Source of the DNA: JACQNR01 sp049515175
GTDB taxonomy: Bacteria; Acidobacteriota; Terriglobia; UBA7540
DNA length: 19,106 bases
Assembly (NCBI GenBank): GCA_049515175.1
Contig: JBEKUI010000059.1
Span: 1 to 19,106 of the forward strand
Direction: 5' to 3'
Part shown: positions 14,897-19,106 of the stretch, one piece after another
How positions within the stretch are numbered: the stretch's first letter is position 1
Layout of the letters: every line of letters begins with the position of its first letter
Notes under the pieces: generated by a model
Seen by the model: the letters and a program-made list of their open reading frames with translations, nothing else
Told to the model about the DNA's origin: nothing
Database searches by the model: none
Made by a program: the position numbers and the translations under genes

Positions 14897-15670
14897 TCAT
14901 TCGCCCGGTTTTTCCGCCTCACCCACCATAGGCACGAAGCGCACGGGGAGCAATTCTTCCTGCTTGATCCCCCCGGGCGTGCGCCGGACGCGAACCAGTT
15001 GCTGAAAGAATCGGCCGACGGGCAGCACGAGCCGCCCCCCGGGCGCGAGTTGGTCGACGAGCGCGGGAGGAATATGATCCGGCGCGGCGGTTACTATGAT
15101 GGCGTCGAAAGGCGCGGCTTCGGGCCAGCCGCGGTAGCCGTCGCCGATGCGGAGCTTGATCCGCGAATAACCGAGGTCCCGCAGGCGCAAGGCAACTTCC
15201 TTCCCCAGGGGCTCCACGATCTCAATCGAAAAAACTTCCGCGGCGAGCTCCGCGAGCACCGCGGCCTGATAACCGGAACCCGTGCCAATCTCCAGGACGC
15301 GGTCGCGGGGCTTGAGCTCCAAGGCTTCCGTCATAAAGCCCACGATGTAAGGCTGAGAGATGGTCTGACCATGACCGATGGGCAGAGGCTGGTCCGCATG
15401 GGCGGACGGCACCATCTCCGCGGGGACGAACAGGTGCCTCGGCACCTTGCGCATCGCCGCGAGCACTCGCGTGTCGCGAACGCCTCGCGCGGCGATCTGC
15501 TCGCGAACCATGCTCTCGCGCGCAGCGCGCTGGCTTCCGGAGTCACCGCGTTCGGAAGCCTGACTCAAGCTCAGGCCGCGGAATGCAGAGCGGTCGGCTC
15601 CCCAGACGAAGAGCAGGGAGGAAAGAAGGAGAGCACGAAGGCATGATTGAGAAGGAAGGTGGAGTTGCAT
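14897..15670 (-). CDS. pcm: Protein-L-isoaspartate O-methyltransferase with an N-terminal signal sequence
   Basis: The enzyme methylates L-isoaspartyl residues in aged proteins so that they can revert to aspartate. The catalytic part is unmistakable: VREQIAARGVRD, VPRHLFVP (76-83), LPIGHGQTISQPYIV (96-110) and the SAM-binding VLEIGTGSGYQAAVLA (125-140), followed by FDAIIVTAA and LAPGGRLVLPVG. Unusually, about 50 residues precede this part, with a hydrophobic stretch ALLLSSLLFVWGA (13-25) after Arg12, which looks like a signal peptide or anchor. The start at 15670 is supported by a strong Shine-Dalgarno. Cytosolic Pcm proteins of about 210 residues lack this extension. A second exported-looking methyltransferase lies 24 bases upstream in the same operon. 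Confidence 0.92.
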   Translation of the reverse strand: MQLHLPSQSCLRALLLSSLLFVWGADRSAFRGLSLSQASERGDSGSQRAARESMVREQIAARGVRDTRVLAAMRKVPRHLFVPAEMVPSAHADQPLPIGHGQTISQPYIVGFMTEALELKPRDRVLEIGTGSGYQAAVLAELAAEVFSIEIVEPLGKEVALRLRDLGYSRIKLRIGDGYRGWPEAAPFDAIIVTAAPDHIPPALVDQLAPGGRLVLPVGRFFQQLVRVRRTPGGIKQEELLPVRFVPMVGEAEKPGE

Positions 15671-15674
15671 GTCA

Positions 15675-15680
15675 CCCTCC
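15675..15680 (-). promoter_or_regulatory. Shine-Dalgarno that fixes the pcm start
   Basis: Read on the minus strand this is GGAGGG, four bases before the ATG at 15670. Because it is strong and well placed it supports the long form of Pcm, including its hydrophobic N-terminus. Confidence 0.7.
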
Positions 15681-15694
15681 GCGTTCCGGGGGCG

Positions 15695-16282
15695 TCAGGG
15701 GCGCACGTAGAGATACAGCTGGTGGCTGATGCCTACCTCGGACATCACAATCAACGATTTCTCGGGCGTCCAGCCGGGAATCTGAAAGTCGTGGGTCACG
15801 ACCCGCGAGCCGGAGCGCAGATCACGCTCCAGGATAGGCTTCAAACGCTCGTTGACGCTGGTCAGCAGATAGAGCGTCACCACGGTGGCGGGCCTGAGGC
15901 TGACCTTGTACATATTCATGTGCAGGATCTTGGCCTTGTCTTGGAGCTTCAGCGCGGCGATCCGCTCCATCGACTGCTTGTAGAGATCGTCGTCCAGCTC
16001 CACGCCCACGGCTTCGGCGTGGAACTTCTGCGCGGCCATGATCACGATGCGCCCATCGCCGGAACCAAGGTCGTAAACGCGATCGGTTTTATCGACGGCG
16101 GCAAGGGTCAGCATTTCGGCGACGACTTTTTCGGGAGTGGGAACGAAGGGCGCCAGGCGGTCGCTGCGATCGCTTTCGGTGGGCTGTGCCTCCTGCGCGG
16201 GGCGCGCGATGGCCAACGCCGTCGCGAGAACTATGAAACCAAGAAATTGCGCTGCGATCCGTCGTCGCCGCATTAAAGTCAT
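15695..16282 (-). CDS. Exported class I SAM-dependent methyltransferase
   Basis: The 195-residue protein starts with MTLMRRRR followed by a hydrophobic segment (IAAQFLGFIVLATALAIA, 9-26) and a proline and alanine-rich linker, the form of a signal peptide or single anchor with the N-terminus inside. The rest is a short Rossmann methyltransferase: FVPTPEKVVAEML (47-58), motif I VYDLGSGDGRIVI (69-81), the acidic end of strand two in GVELDDDL (93-100) and NMYKVSLRPATVVTLYLL (123-140). The substrate is unknown. I chose ATG 16282 because GGGAG stands seven bases upstream on this strand; the frame runs on to 16648 but that part is unlike any protein and overlaps the permease. It is the first gene of an operon with pcm and has a good promoter at 16321-16349. 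Confidence 0.87.
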   Translation of the reverse strand: MTLMRRRRIAAQFLGFIVLATALAIARPAQEAQPTESDRSDRLAPFVPTPEKVVAEMLTLAAVDKTDRVYDLGSGDGRIVIMAAQKFHAEAVGVELDDDLYKQSMERIAALKLQDKAKILHMNMYKVSLRPATVVTLYLLTSVNERLKPILERDLRSGSRVVTHDFQIPGWTPEKSLIVMSEVGISHQLYLYVRP

Positions 16283-16320
16283 TACTGAACTCCCTGCCTG
16301 CGTTATGCTTTCACGTTTGG

Positions 16321-16349
16321 ATTCTACAGGCGCGAGTGCACCTTGTCGA
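16321..16349 (-). promoter_or_regulatory. Promoter of the methyltransferase-pcm operon
   Basis: Read on the minus strand, TCGACA (16349-16344) and TAGAAT (16326-16321) are separated by 17 bases. Each matches its sigma70 consensus hexamer at five of six positions. Transcription would begin near 16314, giving a leader of about 30 bases before ATG 16282. Confidence 0.6.
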
Positions 16350-16375
16350 GCCGGAGGTGGCCAACGAGGACTGAA

Positions 16376-16404
16376 TTGACCGGGGTCGAATTCGATGGTA
16401 TGAA
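16376..16404 (+). promoter_or_regulatory. Promoter of the amino-acid permease gene
   Basis: TTGACC (16376-16381) and TATGAA (16399-16404) are separated by 17 bases, with TG one base before the -10 hexamer. The start of transcription would be near 16411, about 26 bases before ATG 16437. It stands back to back with the minus-strand promoter, with 26 bases between the two -35 elements. Confidence 0.6.
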
Positions 16405-16436
16405 CCGCTGGCGCCGCAAGCGAGAATTGGAGAGCG

Positions 16437-17801
16437 ATGACGAGTAATCCGCCGACGCTTCGCAAGGAACTGACGCTGATCAGCGCCACCGCGCTGGTCG
16501 TCTCCAATATGATTGGGACGGGAATCTTCACGACGACCGGGTTCCTCGCCGGGGACCTGGGGCGGCCGTCGCTGGTCCTCGCCATCTGGCTGGTGGGCGC
16601 GGTCATGGTAATTGCCGGTTGCCTTTCGTACGCGGAACTGGGAATCAATTTCCCGCGCTCAGGCGGGGAATATGTTTATCTGCGCGAAGCCTGGGGGCCG
16701 TCCTGGGGGTTCATGAGCGGCTGGGTGTCGTTCTGCGCCGGATTTGCCGCGCCCGTGGCCCTGAGCGCCATGGCGTTTTCCGAATATCTGAGCGCCTTCG
16801 TCCCGATGTTGCGCGTGAGCGGGGACCGGAGGCTGGCCCTCGGGTTCCTCAACCTTTCTCCCGGGGCGCTGCTGGCGGTGGGGCTGATCCTGGGACTGGC
16901 GCTCGTGAATATCCTGGGAGTCTCCGTCGCCGCGAAACTTCAGAGCGGGTTGAGCGCGACGACGCTCGGAGTGCTGGCGCTATTTCTCCTCCTGGCGTTT
17001 ACCGTAGGAGCCGGGGACTGGCACCACCTGTCGATGGAGGCGGCGCGCACTTCCCATCACGGGGTGGGCGCGCAATTCGCCGCCTCGCTGGTCTTTGTAA
17101 TGTTTGCCTACAGCGGGTGGAACGCGGCGACCTACGTGGCGGAAGAGATGAAAGACCCGGAGCGAACTCTGCCGCGCGCGCTGCTCTGCGGAGCGGCGAT
17201 CGTGGCGCTGTTCTATTTCTTGCTGAACGTGGCATTCATCTACGCGCTTCCTCTGGAATCGCTCAAGGGTGTCATAGCGGTGGGGGCGACGGCGGCGCAC
17301 GCGCTCTTCGGCGCGCAGGTGGGCGGATTCTTCATCGGCGTCATGGCCCTGGCGCTGTTTGGCTGCGTCAGCGCCATGTCGCTGGTGGGTCCGCGCATTT
17401 ACTACGCCATGGCAAAGGACGGCTGCTTTTTCCCGGATGCGGCGCGCGTTCATCCGCGCTGGCGGACACCGGTGCGCGCCATTCTTTATCAGGCGGCGGC
17501 CTCCTCGCTCCTGGCCCTGACAGGAACTTTTGAAATGCTGATGGTCTATGTGGGGTTTGCCCTGGTTCTCTTCACAACGATTGCCGCCGCCGGAATTTTC
17601 CGACTTCGTAAGCGCCCGGATTGGAAACGCCTACCGGCGGTAAGCTGGGCCTACCCGCTCGTGCCGGTGCTTTTCATCACTTCCAGCGGCTGGATGCTGG
17701 TATCCACGCTGGCCTTTCGTCCCAAGGCTTCACTGCTGGGATTGCTCACCATCGCCTGCGGGGGGCTGTTTTACCGCTGGCGCTTTCACAAAGCGGGATA
17801 G
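16437..17801 (+). CDS. APC-family amino-acid permease
   Basis: The 454-residue protein has about twelve hydrophobic helices and is an amino acid-polyamine-organocation transporter of the inner membrane. The family's first-helix unwinding motif is visible as NMIGTGIFTTTGF (24-36), followed by YAELGINFPRSGGEYVYLREAWGP (about 66-89), the usual conserved second and third helix region. FVMFAYSGWNAATYVAEEMKDPERTLPRAL is the typical helix 6 to 7 segment with its acidic residues. The closest style is the LAT/YjeH-type amino-acid exchanger or permease group; the substrate cannot be told. GGAG at 16429-16432 precedes ATG 16437. The M61 peptidase follows 15 bases after the stop and in the same frame, so the pair may handle peptide-derived amino acids, an inference from position. 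Confidence 0.9.
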   Translation: MTSNPPTLRKELTLISATALVVSNMIGTGIFTTTGFLAGDLGRPSLVLAIWLVGAVMVIAGCLSYAELGINFPRSGGEYVYLREAWGPSWGFMSGWVSFCAGFAAPVALSAMAFSEYLSAFVPMLRVSGDRRLALGFLNLSPGALLAVGLILGLALVNILGVSVAAKLQSGLSATTLGVLALFLLLAFTVGAGDWHHLSMEAARTSHHGVGAQFAASLVFVMFAYSGWNAATYVAEEMKDPERTLPRALLCGAAIVALFYFLLNVAFIYALPLESLKGVIAVGATAAHALFGAQVGGFFIGVMALALFGCVSAMSLVGPRIYYAMAKDGCFFPDAARVHPRWRTPVRAILYQAAASSLLALTGTFEMLMVYVGFALVLFTTIAAAGIFRLRKRPDWKRLPAVSWAYPLVPVLFITSSGWMLVSTLAFRPKASLLGLLTIACGGLFYRWRFHKAG

Positions 17802-17804
17802 AAA

Positions 17805-17809
17805 GGGAG
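17805..17809 (+). promoter_or_regulatory. Shine-Dalgarno in front of a CTG start
   Basis: GGGAG lies seven bases before CTG at 17817, the usual spacing. No ATG, GTG or TTG in the peptidase frame occurs between the permease stop at 17801 and ATG 17955, so this site is the main evidence for the peptidase start. Confidence 0.55.
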
Positions 17810-17816
17810 AATCTGC

Positions 17817-19106
17817 CTGCAAGCCACGCGCTCTTTCATCGCTCTTCTCGGAATCGTTCTGACCTTCGGCGCATCGCGCGCGCCAGGGGCGGACGCGCCA
17901 GTCGCCTATGAGATCGATCTGCGCTCACCCGCCTCGCACCTGGTCCGCGTCGGCATGACCATCCCCGACGCCCAGGCCGGCACGGAGGTTCAGTACCCCG
18001 CCTGGAACGCGCTCTATCAGATTCGCGATTTTGTGCGCTGGATGCGCGGCCTCAACGCGCAGTGTGACGGTCAGCCGATGCAACTCGTGCGCCGCGACCT
18101 TTACACCTGGTCAAGCGGAGAGCGCAACTGCGACAAGCTGGAGGTCCGCTATTCGGTCTACGTCGACGACGAAGGAGTCTTTTCCAGTGTCTTGAGCGAG
18201 CATCACGCCTATCTCAATCCGGCGATGATTCTCCTGTATTTGCCGCAGGATCGCGCGCGAGCCTTGCGCGTGAAGTATCTTTTGCCGGAGGGCTGGAAGC
18301 TGGCGACGCTGCTGGAGTCGGCGCAGCAGCCGGATGAATTTGAAGCGAGGAACTATGACGAACTCGCCGACAGCCCTGCCGAGGCGGGCGTTTTCCGCGA
18401 GTATGATTACGTCCAAAAGGACGCGCAGTATCGCGTCGTCGTGGATGCCGCCGAGAACGAGTGCTCCAGCGGGAAGCTCCTGGAGTCGCTCCGCAAGATC
18501 ACTGACGCGGAGACTTCTTTGATGCAAGACGTGCCCTTTGCGCGCTACACGTTTCTGGTGCACGTTTCGCCGGTCGGCAGGGGAGGGATGGAGCACCGCG
18601 ACGGCGCGGCCATCACGGTCTCGGCGGATGAGTGCCATTCCAACTGGCCGGGAGTCGAGTCAATCTTCGCTCACGAATTTTTCCATGCCTGGAATGTGAA
18701 GCGCATCCGCCCACAGACCCTGGAGCCGATCGACTACGTCCGCGGGAACGACACGCGCGACCTGTGGTTTGCGGAAGGCGTGACGAGCACCCTCTCGGAG
18801 TACGCTCTCCTGCGCGCCGGGATGGTGCCGCGAGAGACCTTCCTGGCGCGCCTGGCGGGCGAAATCAAAAACCTCGAGGATGCTCCGGCGCGAAACATCC
18901 AGAGCGTCGAGGATTCCGGGCGCGAGGCCTGGCTGGAGAAATACGCCGACTACCTTCTTCCTGTCCGCAGCATTTCCTACTACAACAAGGGCGAGCTCCT
19001 GGGGTTCCTGCTCGATCTCCTGATTCGCCACGAAAGCGGCAGCCGGCACAGCCTGGACGATTTGATGCATTTCCTCAACGAGGATTATGCCCGGCGCGGG
19101 CGTTTC
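17817..19106 (+). CDS. Exported M61-family metallopeptidase (glycyl aminopeptidase type), cut by the window end
   Basis: The frame is open from the permease stop to the window end, giving 430 codons from CTG 17817. Residues 1-25 (QATRSFIALLGIVLTFGASRA after the first residue) form a clear signal peptide, with a cleavage site near APGA-DA. The N-terminal beta domain begins at YEIDLRSPASHLVRV. The zinc site is HEFFH (286-290) followed directly by AWNVKRIRP, the M61 signature, with Glu320 in LWFAEGVTS as third ligand. M61 enzymes remove N-terminal glycine or alanine, and usually carry a C-terminal PDZ domain, which would lie past the window edge. The first ATG in frame, 17955, would remove the signal and part of the conserved domain, so I prefer CTG. 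Confidence 0.88.
   Translation, partial: MQATRSFIALLGIVLTFGASRAPGADAPVAYEIDLRSPASHLVRVGMTIPDAQAGTEVQYPAWNALYQIRDFVRWMRGLNAQCDGQPMQLVRRDLYTWSSGERNCDKLEVRYSVYVDDEGVFSSVLSEHHAYLNPAMILLYLPQDRARALRVKYLLPEGWKLATLLESAQQPDEFEARNYDELADSPAEAGVFREYDYVQKDAQYRVVVDAAENECSSGKLLESLRKITDAETSLMQDVPFARYTFLVHVSPVGRGGMEHRDGAAITVSADECHSNWPGVESIFAHEFFHAWNVKRIRPQTLEPIDYVRGNDTRDLWFAEGVTSTLSEYALLRAGMVPRETFLARLAGEIKNLEDAPARNIQSVEDSGREAWLEKYADYLLPVRSISYYNKGELLGFLLDLLIRHESGSRHSLDDLMHFLNEDYARRGRF

Noticed and set aside
15647..16276. A 209-codon plus-strand frame across pcm and the second methyltransferase.
   Set aside because: It is the complement of the methyltransferase gene, which has SAM motifs, a ribosome site and a promoter.
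18111..18638. A 175-codon minus-strand frame, and another at 18660-19070.
   Set aside because: Both lie opposite the M61 peptidase, whose zinc signature and signal peptide are on the plus strand.

Overview
The window is GC-rich bacterial chromosome, densely packed with ordinary-looking genes on both strands and short gaps. Seventeen protein genes are supported, two of them cut by the window edges. I see no rRNA, tRNA, insertion sequence, phage gene, integrase, CRISPR array or long repeat, and no gene-free stretch over 300 bases (the longest is about 200 bases, 8149-8344). The gene set is BshC of bacillithiol synthesis, paired methylmalonyl-CoA genes meaB and mce, methylthioadenosine phosphorylase with a PfkB kinase, an M61 peptidase and several exported proteins of low-GC-independent style. 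This mix fits a soil-type Acidobacteriota best; that assignment is an inference from gene families, not from a marker gene.

Layout. 3-374: the C-terminus of carB. 402-1316: a DHDPS-superfamily aldolase that resembles 4-hydroxy-2-oxoglutarate aldolase more than DapA. 1327-2301 (minus): an ornithine cyclodeaminase/mu-crystallin family protein. 2438-4075: bshC. 4232-4669: a YjbQ/UPF0047 protein with its own extended -10 promoter and a leader hairpin. 4682-7370: a tight run of hemW-like radical SAM protein, cupin and threonine aldolase. 7387-8148 (minus): an exported TPR protein. 8345-10572: meaB, methylmalonyl-CoA epimerase and a translationally coupled metallo-beta-lactamase-fold hydrolase. 10592-13972: mtnP, a PfkB kinase and an overlapping GT-C-like membrane glycosyltransferase. 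14034-14888: dapF-like. 14897-16282 (minus): two consecutive methyltransferases that both carry N-terminal export signals, one of them a protein-L-isoaspartate methyltransferase. 16437-17801: an APC amino-acid permease, divergent from the methyltransferases. 17817-19106: an exported M61 peptidase, cut by the window end, which seems to start at CTG.

How the genes fit together. Most are housekeeping or salvage functions: pyrimidine/arginine synthesis, heme-related radical SAM chemistry, propionyl-CoA/methylmalonyl-CoA metabolism, methylthioadenosine salvage, amino-acid turnover and low-molecular-weight thiol synthesis. They form small independent transcription units rather than one system.

The points most worth a second look are: (1) the DapF-like protein has serine at both positions where the family has its two catalytic cysteines, while the substrate-binding residues are kept; (2) two methyltransferases in a row have signal peptides; (3) the M61 peptidase has no ATG, GTG or TTG start compatible with its signal peptide and N-terminal domain, but has a well-placed Shine-Dalgarno before CTG; (4) the dapA-like gene has lost the DapA carboxylate-binding arginine; (5) a perfect 8-bp hairpin lies in the leader of the YjbQ gene. 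I found no convincing evidence of a wholly new multi-gene system.
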